Below, one piece after another: positions 53,820-63,955 of a stretch of DNA of 64,000 nt. A program made the position numbers and the translations under genes. Below the pieces are notes generated by a model. The model was given only the letters and a program-made list of their open reading frames with translations. It was not told where the DNA came from and ran no database searches. Source of the stretch: Agapetus fuscipes (Eukaryota > Arthropoda > Insecta > Trichoptera > Glossosomatidae). Every line of letters begins with the position of its first letter. The stretch's first letter is position 1. Location: NCBI GenBank assembly GCA_951799405.1, contig OX637362.1, positions 7,642,703 through 7,706,702 of the forward strand, given 5' to 3'.

Positions 53820-54000
53820 AAAGCATTGTAGTGAGTAGGTACTTATAGTTGGTACTTACTGGTACCTACTCAAACCGCAAGTACCTAACGAACTACGTGT
53901 ATATACTCGTGTATATATACGTACATTTCTGTCTGTATAAGTACCTACTTGTCTAGGTACATGGTTGTCTGTGTATGTACCTAACTTGTCTAGGTTTGGT
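53820..54000. repeat. GTACCTAC / TAGGTAC motif cluster
   Basis: Short words GTAGGTAC, GGTACCTACT, AGTACCTAA and TCTAGGTAC recur more than ten times in this stretch, together with GTATATACTCGTGTATATAT. Single copies are scattered through the window. It looks like local slippage of a short genome-wide motif. Confidence 0.5.
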
Positions 54001-54839
54001 TTTGCCTAATTTCTAATGATGGGCATGGCCTACGAGATTATTTTCATTAGAACGCGTACCGTTATAAAGAAACACACACACTAGCACACTCGCAAAAATT
54101 TTGCGGACACGTGTTTACAAACAGCAGCAGCTGAAAAGGTTCGCCAAATCTTCGGTCATCTCCGCCGAGCTTCGGCTCTGCTTTAAAATACCGCACGAAT
54201 AATATCAAAGTGAATTAACTCCTAAAAATATCAAATAGTTACATGAAAAATAACATAAACCTAAAAGAAAACGCACGATATTTTTTAATCATCGTTTTAT
54301 TTGCTTAATTTCATAATTTTTGGCTAAATTCAAATGTCACACATTATTATAGAAAAGCGTCATCTATACCAGGTTTAGTAAAGTTTGTACCAACTGGAGA
54401 AAACTTTTAGTTTCAACTTTTGCCGCCAGATGAACATTTTGCGAGGTTATGGTTAAATGTCAAGGCCATTATTTTATGCCGCATTTGAGATAAGGGAAAC
54501 ACTATTTTTAATATTGTTTTCAGTGAATTTGTTTTGATATTAAAACAATAATAATAAGCTTTTATCATTTTTTCTCGTATGAGCCTCGCACAAGCTTAAT
54601 ATACAAAAATACCAATAACAAAAAAAAAAAATCCCTAGAATGTACTTACATACTTACTTAACTTATTTATTTAAGTTTTTTGTATAATTGTTTTACATGT
54701 CTAAGAATTTAAGGTATAGAACTCAATTCTGAATATTTTTCAAGGTTTATTCCGTAAATCTTTGCTTAGGTAAATATGGTTATTTAATGATGTTGCGAAT
54801 ATTGTATTTTTGCAAGTTACTTATTTTGCGATTTCAAAT

Positions 54840-55060
54840 ATTGGCGCGCTGTTGTGTTGGCACGGTGTGCGCCTCCCCGACTGGGATTCGCACGTTGCGA
54901 ACTCTCGAAGGCCGCGCGATGTTGCGGAAATTGAGATGTGTGCGAGTGCAAAGTAAGGGACGGCTGGCATTTGTGATGGCAAATTTTTTGCAAACGGTGA
55001 GTTGTCGTGTTATTATACCAAAAGTTTGTGTACGCGTGGATTCAATACCATTCACCGATT
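54840..55060 (+). promoter_or_regulatory. CpG-rich patch, candidate host promoter / first exon
   Basis: About fifteen CG dinucleotides in roughly 125 bp (54842-54965, for example GGCGCGCTG, CTCGAAGGCCGCGCGATG), against very few in the surrounding AT-rich DNA. It matches none of the repeat families seen elsewhere in the window. Downstream, ATGGCAAATTTTTTGCAAAC ends at GGTGAGT (about 54998-55004), a strong splice-donor match, which could encode a short MANFLQT start. A host gene would then run on the plus strand, with later exons beyond recognition here. No TATA box or conserved protein domain was recognised. This is an inference. Confidence 0.3.
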
Positions 55061-56204
55061 TATAACGCGTTAATTTCGGTTTATATTTGAGTGTGAGTGT
55101 CCCGCGAGAAGGGTGTAAATATATTTTTAAAATTCGCAAGTTTACGGTTCTATCATAATGGCGCTCCAAATTCTTTTGACACAACTACGCGTTTAGAAAT
55201 TATCCGCCCACTTGGTGATCGGTTGGGTCATGTGCCGGCTTTGCAGTTCTTCCCTTGTGGTGTCCGGAACATTCCTGCTTCTCCAGAAAGTCGCCGTTTT
55301 CCTGCATACTCAATTAGGGCACCAACACGGCAAATAACGGTGCCAACATGTTGCAATTTTTTTGGCAATGCTGCTTTTTCCAAACTTGTTTGTAAAATAG
55401 TTTAGTACCTGCGGGCTGTGTTAGCGGCTGGTTATTATGGCAGTATAATATTCGGTTGTGTGCAGAAATTACATAATGGCGATCCTAGTGCGAATTGTGT
55501 GAGGTTCGCCATGCAACAAGTAGCTGTACCTATATGTTCTGCGGCGTCTAACTGTCAATACGGTATCCCCTGAACAGTAAACCGTGCAAATATGAATTCC
55601 CGTATTACCTTCCATTGGCGATCTGTGTTCGGTCATTAGCGTATTGTGCAGATTGTCTGCAATTCTAGAAACCTCCAATACTCATCTCCTGTAACGATAT
55701 TTCCTTTCTCCTGCCGCTGTTTATAGTACACCGCGTTCTCACATTGATACCTCCCTGTTCTAATTGAATTGTAGCCACATTGAGTAAACAATTCAACTAG
55801 TTATTGATTTTATAAATAATCATAATTGTTGTGCGTGTGCCTGTGAATAATGTGTTATAGTGTTGGTGACTGTATACAGGTAGTTGTATTAAATTTGGTT
55901 ACATGAGGTACCTGCCCAGGCCACACACACTTATTGCCTCCATTACATTACTTCACATTTGCTCCACTGAAAAAAGGGAAAATAATTGGGTAATGAAAAA
56001 ATGATAATGCCACAATAAAACAACACTTATCTGCTCCGCTCGCTTTATCTGTATTTATGTCTTCTTCCAAAATTAGGTTCATTTAGTAATCACTGAATCT
56101 TACACAAATATAATCATAAACTTGACTTACACACATATTGAAACAAAATAATATGTACTTTTTGAAACATATTACTTAAGTAGGTATTGAAAGATAATCA
56201 AGTC
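55061..56204. other. Downstream of the CpG patch; no exon recognised
   Basis: Relatively repeat-free. It would be first-intron or 5' flanking sequence if the 54.84 kb patch is a promoter. 55.19-55.36 kb holds a 102-codon plus frame of unknown nature. Confidence 0.3.
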
Positions 56205-56310
56205 AGTAAAATGGACTGGGCACAAAGTTTAATTTATATAGGTATTTTTTTTCATTGGGCAAACGTCACACTTCTGTGTGACTAGTCCTTAGCAACCGAT
56301 AAGAAAATAT
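56205..56310 (+). repeat. Family F repeat
   Basis: ATGGACTGGGCACAAAGTTT, GGGCAAACGTCACACTTCTG and AGTCCTTAGCAACC. Confidence 0.55.
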
Positions 56311-56334
56311 ATTTTTGTTTTTCCCATATCTTTA

Positions 56335-56445
56335 TTTTGCATGTACACATGCAGCATATGTAAGCGCAAACTTACATGTGCCTGCTTGTGGGCATGCATT
56401 AAATATGAGCCTCAAATGCCAATACATCTTTGCGACTTAGATTTT
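56335..56445 (+). repeat. DR260 3' half
   Basis: ACATGCAGCATATGTAAGCG, GGGCATGCATTAAATATGAG and ATCTTTGCGACTTAGATTTT. It adjoins a family F segment. Confidence 0.65.
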
Positions 56446-56669
56446 AGAGCATGGTCAAGTGAAGTCACAATCATGTTCTCTGCCCATTCTCCCTTTCTCA
56501 GTTGTCAGCTCTCGTGATCTTTCACCTCATGTGTTTTTAAAGAAATTCTATAACCATCGCCCAATTTAATAGTCAATTACTTACAGTGATTTGAAATCTT
56601 TGGTGGATTCTTACTTTTTTTCAATCCATTCTGTTTCTCGTATTTCACATGTCAGTGTAACCTTTACTC

Positions 56670-56745
56670 CATTTCTCCCTATCCTTCCATAATTTTCAAT
56701 TCATTCATATTCATCACCTGTTTCATACACTTTCATGCTACACTC
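56670..56745 (-). pseudogene. Short RTE-like LINE 3' fragment
   Basis: The minus strand reads MKQVMNMNELKIMEG-like, the same end block as the 30 kb RTE (KKVMDMNELKEV). Too short and degraded for more. Confidence 0.45.
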
Positions 56746-56884
56746 AGTACTAGTAGTTAATTCGCACAAACCTTTGCTCGCCACAAATTTCACATTTTGG
56801 AACTTTGTTCCAAGTACATTAATTTTCCCGCAAAACTTGCCAAAATCTACTATTGGTTTAGAAAAATGCAAATAATTATCGATA

Positions 56885-57052
56885 AAAGAGTTGCAAGGCT
56901 TATTTTATCAGATTTGGAGTTTTTAATTTTGTAACTGCACATGTGGTGTGTGTAAGCACAAACATAATATACAAGTCTACTTGGGGGCATGTATTTAATA
57001 TGAATCTTAAATGTTAGGATGTCTTCGCAACTTACATTATATATAGATAGAT
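56885..57052 (+). repeat. DR260, 5'-truncated
   Basis: AGTTGCAAGGCTTATTTTAT, GGTGTGTGTAAGCACAAACA and GTCTTCGCAACTTACATTAT, followed by GATAGATAGATGG. Confidence 0.6.
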
Positions 57053-57282
57053 AGATGGGAGAATGTTGCTACAAGTTATTTTGGATGTCATCAAATGGAT
57101 TATTTGCAAGTGGAGATCATAAAATGTGTCGCCCTTGAGTTGGGAGACAAACTGGAAACCTTGTTTACATATTGAGCATTATTTCATCTACACACATGCA
57201 CAATATTAGTGTGAGTGTTGGCCCAAAAAAGCAGAGGTTGTCAATGCAGCTGGAACAAAAAGTAGAGACAAAAATTGTGTCA

Positions 57283-57590
57283 GCGTTCCTCGATGGTATG
57301 GGCATGTGGAAAAAATGAATGATGATAGACTGACAATTTATATGTATACAGAGGAAGTGTGAAAGTAAAAAGAGGTGAGGGACGACCGAGAAAAGTATGG
57401 AGTGATCAGATTGATGAGATGGTGAAACAATGGGATATACGAAGTGAGCGTAAAAGAATAAAATACATGAAAAAGGGGATGGATATGAATGAATTGAAAG
57501 AGGTATGTAAGGATATGAAGAAATGGAGGCAGCTCTGCAGAGGCTCTGGCCACTACAAAGTTACATTACAGTTACAGGATGATTTCTTTG
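57283..57590 (+). pseudogene. RTE-like LINE 3' fragment with tail
   Basis: The plus strand reads RYGHVEKMNDDRLT, then after one frameshift KVKRGEGRPRKVWSDQIDEM, RSERKRIKYMKKGMDMNELK and KKWRQLCRGSGHYK, followed by ACAAAGTTACATTACAGTTA. This is the C-terminal end and microsatellite tail of the family at 30 kb. It shows Lys right after RSER, where the 30 kb copy has a stop. It is truncated on the 5' side at about 57283. Confidence 0.85.
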
Positions 57591-58049
57591 ATGAGTTTTT
57601 TTTATGTATGAAGCACACCCCAAGGCATTGCCGTAGAAAGTGTATATTTTCATGCAAGATCCTACTGTAAGGGTGGATAGATTCTCATTAAAGGTAGATG
57701 AATTTTTTAAACAAGGGAAGAACATATTTGAAAATTTAAGAGCCAAAAATCTAATCCACTACCTTCCGATAGCAAATTCAAAGGGACTATGGACCTGAAA
57801 ATTTAGGACACATTTTTATTGTTTTTTTTTTTTTAAATGTGCGGACCTTAATTCTCCTCACTCTCTGAAATAAATGGCCTAGTTGAATTTTAAAACTTCT
57901 TTTTTTTGGTTTTATCCAGTCAGCTTTGGAATTGAACCAGTGAGCTTTGGTGAAGTATGTGCTTGGTCATATGGCTTTAGTTCACTGGATCATAGCACCA
58001 ACTTAAAATTCCTTCATCATTCATTCTAACAACCAAATACTCCCATTTT

Positions 58050-58180
58050 ACGTCAATAATGGATTCAGCACAAATTTTAATTTAGAACTTCTTTCTTAAC
58101 GGGTAAACATCACTCTTGTATGGGACTAAATATTTGTTTGCCTTTTTCTTAGCCACCCGGCCATGTAGCAAAACTATTTT
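58050..58180 (+). repeat. Family F repeat
   Basis: AATGGATTCAGCACAAATTT, GGGTAAACATCACTCTTGTA and TTAGCCACCCGGCCATGTAG. Confidence 0.55.
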
Positions 58181-58611
58181 ACATAGATTTCCATTCATGT
58201 AAGGACCTCATTTAATAAATGATTCACAACTAACTTCTAAAAGTTACAAACCACTGCAATAGAGGATGTTTGCCTTGCATATAGTTTCTCACTTAGTTTT
58301 CTATGGAAGACGGCACTAACGCACTAAGCTCTCTGTGCAACTTAGTGACAAGTGACAGTGGATGGACACTTGAGTGGGAGAGTGCACCAAAGAGAACACC
58401 AGCTCTAATAGATACCAGTGTGAACCAGTTGAATATCATTAGCATTGTAATTTTGCTACTGCCAAATTATTTATCAGCTTATCAGTTCTATTATATAGGA
58501 AACCTGTGGACTATCTATTCTAATTATTACAACTGCATGTTTGTATATCTAGATATCAGGTGTGTACATCGCATGGATGCAAATGAACCACACAAACAAG
58601 CAAGAGTGTGC

Positions 58612-58720
58612 ATATAGGAGTGATGAATGTCGAGGAGATGAAAGAAGTGTGCAAGCACAGAACAAAGCGGAGACGCATCAACAGAGGTAATGGACATACC
58701 TAGCGAAATGTCGGCTTCAT
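58612..58720 (+). pseudogene. Short RTE-like LINE 3' fragment
   Basis: The plus strand reads VMNVEEMKEVCKHRTKRRRI followed by NRGNGHT, a stop and CGAAATGTCGGCTTCATATA. It aligns with MDMNELKEVCKDRKKWRQLCRGSGH of the 30 kb family and shares GCGAAATGGCGGCT-type wording with 8.47 kb. Confidence 0.55.
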
Positions 58721-58821
58721 ATAAGTAGAAGTACAAGCCTTTGAATCGAAAGAACAAATCGATGAGGGTAAGAGAACTTTATAGCTTTAGCTTTACTTTT
58801 ATAGTTATAGCTTTGTCATTT

Positions 58822-59060
58822 GTTCCTTGACTACTTAATAGGTTGGTAAGAGGCTGACCCGTATACTGCAAAAACTTGGTCCACTTTTGCCAATGCCAAC
58901 CCGGTTTCAGGGAAGGGCGGCAGGAGTTTCACGGTTTATGTTCATGTGAGGTTGTTTTTTTCTTTGGTAAGTGTACATGCGGCATGTGTCTGCCTGTGGA
59001 CGTGCATTGAGTGTAAGCCTTTAATATCAATCAATCTGCAAGTTAGATTATAGATCATTG
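58822..59060 (+). repeat. DR260, full length, diverged
   Basis: TTCCTTGACTACTTAATAGG, CCGGTTTCAGGGAAGGGCGG and TGCAAGTTAGATTATAGATC. Confidence 0.75.
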
Positions 59061-59084
59061 ATGCTACAACGCGGTGTGTTTTGG

Positions 59085-59235
59085 CGTGCTTGAGGAGTTG
59101 CCTCCACTTTTCCCTGCATCACTTCTCGTGGAAAATTGGTCATGCCCAGAGCTTGCAAGTCCCTTTCCACCTCATCTCTCATCTCAGCGTTGGCCTTCCG
59201 ACTTTTCTACTGCCCCTGGTTTTCGTGGAGTAGAT
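59085..59235 (-). pseudogene. LINE C-terminal fragment
   Basis: The minus strand reads RKANAEMRDEVERDLQALGM followed by TNFPREVMQGKVEATPQ. This is similar in order and wording to the block at 28.62-28.75 kb (VVERDIRALGVTN). It is probably the C-terminal part of a degraded LINE. It directly follows a plus-strand DR260. Confidence 0.5.
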
Positions 59236-59411
59236 TTTATTGTGTACCTACATAGGTGTAATAGGGTAATATCACATATTTTCACTCTGCATTTTATTTT
59301 TGAAAATCATGAATGATATCTTTATTTTTACTACTTAAAAAATATGTGGTGATCCTTGAAATGTACACAACCATAGTATTTTGAACCGTTTTCTCCACCA
59401 CTGCAATTATC

Positions 59412-59462
59412 CTATTCACACAAAAATCAGCGCTTTCTAAAGAAATCATCCAAATATTTATT
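59412..59462 (+). repeat. SINE-2 3' terminal fragment
   Basis: TCACACAAAAATCAGCGCTT...AAATCATCCAAATATTTATT. Very short. Confidence 0.4.
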
Positions 59463-59484
59463 TCACTTGTAGATTTCTCATTTG

Positions 59485-59560
59485 CAGCATGTACACTTTC
59501 GTGCCTGCTGATTATCTTAAATGTTCATACACGTCTGCAACTTAGATTTCAGATTATACC
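59485..59560 (+). repeat. DR260 3' fragment
   Basis: TTTGCAGCATGTACACTTTC and CTGCAACTTAGATTTCAGAT; the middle is deleted. Confidence 0.45.
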
Positions 59561-60029
59561 TTAACATTCTTTACCGTTTCTCAGCTTTGATAGATAAATT
59601 TCCGACCCACCATATTTCTTCATCGCCAATACATTCAGATTATGGGAAATCTAAAATACTAGACACGCTACAATGGCTTACTTGTGTTCATAGCTCCAGG
59701 CCCTCGATCGGCCCTGATCTCTAATCTATAAATCACACAGGCTATTCCCGAATGCTCTAAGCAGCAAAAAATACATCTGTATTTTTAAACTCAATACTGA
59801 TTTTTATTTGCCCACTTTTTTTTAAATTTAAGTACAAGAATATGTGGCCGTGTGCCAGAAAAAAAGTACTCATCCTGCAAAGAAGAATTTACTTGTTTAT
59901 GACCTGTAGTAACTTAGCCGTTTTCACCTCAAATTCAATATAAGAAGATGCCGATTCAAATCCCTTTTTCTTTTCATGCTACTTCTATGAATGATGAGCG
60001 ACAATTATGGCTAGGTTTTTTCATATTTC

Positions 60030-60185
60030 ATTATTTCATTAAGCCTTTGACATAGCTTCTTTAGCTACCATGTCATTGGGTATCATCGAGTCCTTCCTTC
60101 AATCTTTCCTTTTATGATAAGATAGAATAGACGGTATTTTTCATTCATAACATGTCCAAGGTACAACAGCTTTCTCTTTCAAATC
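60030..60185 (-). pseudogene. LINE fragment, LGHVM-type RT C-terminal region
   Basis: The minus strand reads ERKLLYLGHVMNEKYRLFYL followed by IIKGKIEGRT, closely fitting the LINE motif RRKLEYLGHVMR..KY.LL.LI..GKI.GRR. It shows nucleotide similarity to 7.68-7.79 kb, so both belong to one LINE family, distinct from the GRPRKVWSDQ family at 30 kb. Confidence 0.75.
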
Positions 60186-60512
60186 GCTAGAAGAGCTCTA
60201 AAATATGATTTTTCTTGGCACATCAACCAGGGGCAAGTCTTGGCTTCGCTCATCAACTGCTGCCAACTCTTTTCTTCTCCAGTCGCACACTCAAACGCAA
60301 ACTGGACAGTCCACGACCATTCCATCCACCCACCTTGTTTGGCAACACTTCTGAGTCCAACATCACAACTATCTTCTGCAGACCTTGATGGTCCATTTGT
60401 TGAATATATCCCAGTGGATTTTTATCAACCAAGCATTTAATTTTACTTTAGTTAAAATTCAGTTTAACTTTAATTATTTTCCTGTAAAGCTAAGGCCACA
60501 TTCCGAATTTTT

Positions 60513-60758
60513 TGTGTTCTTTGATTAATAGGTTGACCTCCATGCTGTAAAAACTTGTCTCACTTTGCCAATGCCATCCCAGCTTCAGGGAAAGGCAGCA
60601 GGAGTTTGGAGTAATATCTGTTTTGCCATATTTTGAAGGCAGCGAGTAAACATCTCCCAAGACAGATGAACTAATCCACAGTATTTAAAAATTAGGTACA
60701 TGAGCCAAGTGTAAGAATTATATGTAAATATATCCTTGCAACTTTGATTGTATATAAG
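60513..60758 (+). repeat. DR260 with replaced middle
   Basis: TTTGATTAATAGGTTGACCT, CCATCCCAGCTTCAGGGAAA and TCCTTGCAACTTTGATTGTA match the ends; 60620-60715 does not match other copies. Confidence 0.6.
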
Positions 60759-60760
60759 TT

Positions 60761-61062
60761 GACCTGTCCATAGTGTAGTTGTTAAAGCTGCAGACTCGTA
60801 ATCGGAAGGTTTTGTGTTTGATTCCCAGCGGAGCCAAAAAAAATACTGTTAAATTTTCAAATATGCTCTTAACTGAGTCAAAAAATTCATGTTCCTTTAT
60901 CAATGATCATTCACCAAAAGTCCATCCAGCCTCACAGCAACTGGGTCTCTTGAGTGATTGGTGGCACTTTTTGTAGCAATGCCCAAGCTCACAGAGGGCT
61001 CTTGAGGTGTGATCCACACAATAACAGCGCTCACCTGTTAAATCGTCCTGGTATTTATAATT
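60761..61062 (+). repeat. SINE-2, full length, diverged head
   Basis: GACCTGTCCATAGTGTAGTT, GACTCGTAATCGGAAGGTTT, TTGATTCCCAGCGGAGCC, CATCCAGCCTCACAGCAACT and GGCTCTTGAGGTGTGATCCA, ending in a TCCTGGTATTTATAA variant. It directly follows a DR260 copy. Confidence 0.75.
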
Positions 61063-61319
61063 TAAAGATGATTGCCGATCTTGAATAGAAGTGACTATCT
61101 GTAAGAATGGTCGGGGCAGGTGTTTTTATTGTGCAGAATACATAATGTGGTATTATGCAAACACCGCTCACTGTTTGGTTGTGTTTCAAGGCTCTGAAGG
61201 TATTCTTCGACGTGCTGCCAAAAATATACATTAATTTATAATGCACTCAACTTATAATTATAATGCTAATCGTCTTGTACATTACAGCCAACATTTACAT
61301 TCTGATTTTAAATGTGTGT

Positions 61320-61472
61320 AAATGTAGTGTGGACTGGGCACAAAATTGAATTTACAACTTTTCTCTCGGTGGGCAAACATCACACTTGTTTGTGTATGGG
61401 ACTATGGTCCTCAACAAGCATTGCTCATCTAGTGTGGACTCTGCACAAAATTGAATTTACAACTTTAAAAAA
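61320..61472 (+). repeat. Family F repeat, duplicated start
   Basis: AGTGTGGACTGGGCACAAAA and, about 105 bp on, AGTGTGGACTCTGCACAAAA, each followed by TTGAATTTACAACTTT. GGGCAAACATCACACTTGTT lies between. Confidence 0.55.
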
Positions 61473-61584
61473 ACTTAAAATCAGCTCATGGATCCTAAGA
61501 TGTGGATTTAAAGGAACCCTACTGGGTGCGGAAACAACCACAGTCTTCGGACATTAGTGATTTTGCACGCTCCATTTTCAACGT

Positions 61585-61712
61585 ATCTGATCTAATCTAA
61601 TCTATGTTGCAAAGATATGTAACATTGGGGATTCACATTATATGCATTTTCACAAGCAAATGCGTACAAGTTCGCGCTTGTTCATGCCACATGTGAACCT
61701 ACAACATAAGAA
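61585..61712 (-). repeat. DR260 3' half
   Basis: TCTAATCTAATCTATGTTGC, TATATGCATTTTCACAAGCA and CAAGTTCGCGCTTGTTCATG, with a TCTAA repeat at its tail. Confidence 0.7.
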
Positions 61713-62654
61713 CATGGAGTTCTATTAAATGGAGAGGCTATTTATTTGATTTAGTTCTAAACACTGTGATCCATACAGTCACTGAAATCTAATTTCGCCA
61801 GACATTGTCCCTTATTTTGTCTCGCTCGCACAAGATACGTTTCGTTGTTGTTGTCTTTTTCCATCACGTTATGTGTCTCTACTCCGTCGTTAATTTATGT
61901 AAGCAGGTAATGTTGCTTAGCAACGAATTGTTGATGTTATTTTCCTTGACAACATAATTTAGTGTTGTCGAAGGTTTTGAAAATATCTGATACTTTTTAA
62001 TGCTTCTGTTCCATAAACGTAAATATTTTACTTAATGTGACATAATTACTTGTGAAAATTATTTCAATTATATTTTTTTTAATTTAAGTTTTTTCAATGA
62101 TGTTAGGAGTAATATCTATAGAAGACAAAGTAAAAAAATATTCTTTTAAATCCAATTTCCTTGAAATATACAAGGATAAATGAAACAAAAAGTGTAGGGT
62201 AGAAATTGAAATTTTGAATTTTGAAATACAGACCACTTCAAATACATACATTTCACAAAAAAAAATTGTTCTCACGTGACGGTATCAGATACTATATTTT
62301 ATCATCATCACATCTCTATCACTAAAAATGGCCGACGGTTCGACAGCGGGGCTATTGTTTTGTGGCTAAAGGTATCGGCAGATAAAATATCAATTGAATT
62401 TACGTAAATATTAATATTCACTGGTAATTACGAGTGAAAAGTCACTCCATATTTTTTATTACAATTTCGCGTATTGTTTGTGCATTTGGAAAATGTGTGG
62501 CTTGGCATTTTTACGATTTTTCTTTCCAGTTACGAAACACACCTGTTGACAGTTGGAAGGTTACCGATAGACTGAATTCGGATTTTTGTATGATGAGTGG
62601 GGTAGCGCATTTCTAATTCACCAAGGATTGCTTTCTCAGCCTATCCAGTCCTTA
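61713..62654. other. No gene recognised
   Basis: AT-rich. TTGTTGTTGTC and AATTTTGAATTTTGAA-type low complexity. No frame above about 65 codons. Confidence 0.4.
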
Positions 62655-62815
62655 TAAATCCATGCATAAAAACTCAAATCTCAAATGAACATACACTATG
62701 AAACTCTTGCTGACCTTCCCTAAAACGGGGGTGACATTGGCAAAGTGAACCATTTCCTACAGCATGGGTGGTAGGCCATATAACCAACCTATGGCTTAGA
62801 TTATAGATAGATAGA
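62655..62815 (-). repeat. DR260 5' half
   Basis: CAAATCTCAAATGAACATAC, CCTTCCCTAAAACGGGGGTG and ACCAACCTATGGCTTAG. Confidence 0.65.
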
Positions 62816-62854
62816 TGGCCACTTATTCATTTTATGCTAATCGAGACATATATC

Positions 62855-63055
62855 TTACTTCACCTTGTCAGATATTCCTGCCACAGCTGAACACAGGCCT
62901 CCCCCATACCTCCCCAGGCATCTCTGTCCTGGGCCTTCTGCATCCAATCACCAGCAACTCTCTTTATGTCGTCTGATATCGTGTTCGAGGCCTTGCTCTA
63001 CTTCTTTTGTCCTCACGAGGTCTCCACTCCACTATCCTCATGGTTGATCTTCAGT
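62855..63055 (-). pseudogene. LINE C-terminal end fragment
   Basis: The minus strand reads QKAQDRDAWGGMGEACVQLW followed by QEYLTR, with WRPRE...RPRTRYQ upstream in another frame. This is the same end segment as at 36.0 kb (DR..W..M.EA.VQ.W), a little longer and with at least one frameshift. It shows CACAGGCCTCCCCCAT on the plus strand. Confidence 0.65.
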
Positions 63056-63867
63056 CATTGAATCTGGCAACATACTCTGCAATATTAAACTATTTTTTTC
63101 AATTGTTACTATCCTAAACTTTGATTTACAACAGGGATGGATGACAAGAAGCTAGCGGATATCCAAAATAAATCAAAATCCGTATCCGAAACTTAAATAA
63201 TAATATCTCAATATCCGTATCCCTACCTGAATCTGAAATAATATTATCTCAATAACTTTATATCTACAACATCCCAAATTTACAACCCAAATCTATCCTA
63301 ATTTTATGAGACATGTTTGTTTCGGAGATGCTACAGTTGAATAGTGCCTTGCAGTGATTCATCACAAAACAGCACTATAAATATTGTCTTATTATTATTA
63401 TTTTTGTTTCAATCACTTGTTTTGCAAATTGCACTGCATTGAAAAGCTAAGTTATCCGTTCATGTTGGCCCCAAAATGCACACACACTCAGTCTGCCAGT
63501 GTAACACTTTCACCGCGTTTCCAACAATTACAATTAGAATTATGTCTGTCACACATCTGTTATTCTAAATAAGAATGCGTGCTTCATCATTGCAACGATA
63601 TGTACAACCGTTGAGTTATTATATCTGTGGAGAAGAAACTAGCTTACCGTATTGATGCATACTATGCGACTCACCTGTCAACCGGACCTGCTATCCACAA
63701 AGCTGTCAAACACCAAAGAACTCTTAATAATCATGTGAAATCCTATGTTTCCTTAATTTTTCCAATTTTTGTTTCAAGACGCAATAATTATACATGACAT
63801 TATGTTTCATAATGATGCCATTTTTTGTACATTGAATCTTTCATGGCCGGTTCTTGTTGACACAACA
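63056..63867. other. No gene recognised
   Basis: AT-rich. ATCCGTATCC recurs near 63.18 and 63.21 kb with AATAATATCTCAATA, a small local duplication. Confidence 0.4.
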
Positions 63868-63955
63868 ATCACTTTTTTCGGGCCATGTAGCCGTGGTCTG
63901 GTAGATTCTTTCCGGACAGTTTCGCCCATTGCTCCGATGGGTATTATCAGCAGTT
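63868..63955 (-). repeat. Unclassified dispersed repeat (third, diverged copy)
   Basis: GCCGTGGTCTGGTAGATTCT, TCCGGACAGTTTCGCCCATT and GCTCCGATGGG read on the minus strand as CCCATCGGAGCAATGGGCGAAAC...CCGGAA...GACCACGGC, the same modules as at 4.15 kb. It runs close to the window end. Confidence 0.5.

Noticed and set aside
54834..55184. 116-codon minus frame as a gene
   Set aside because: It lies across the CpG-rich patch; no domain or codon evidence, and the CpG density alone keeps frames open by lowering stop frequency.
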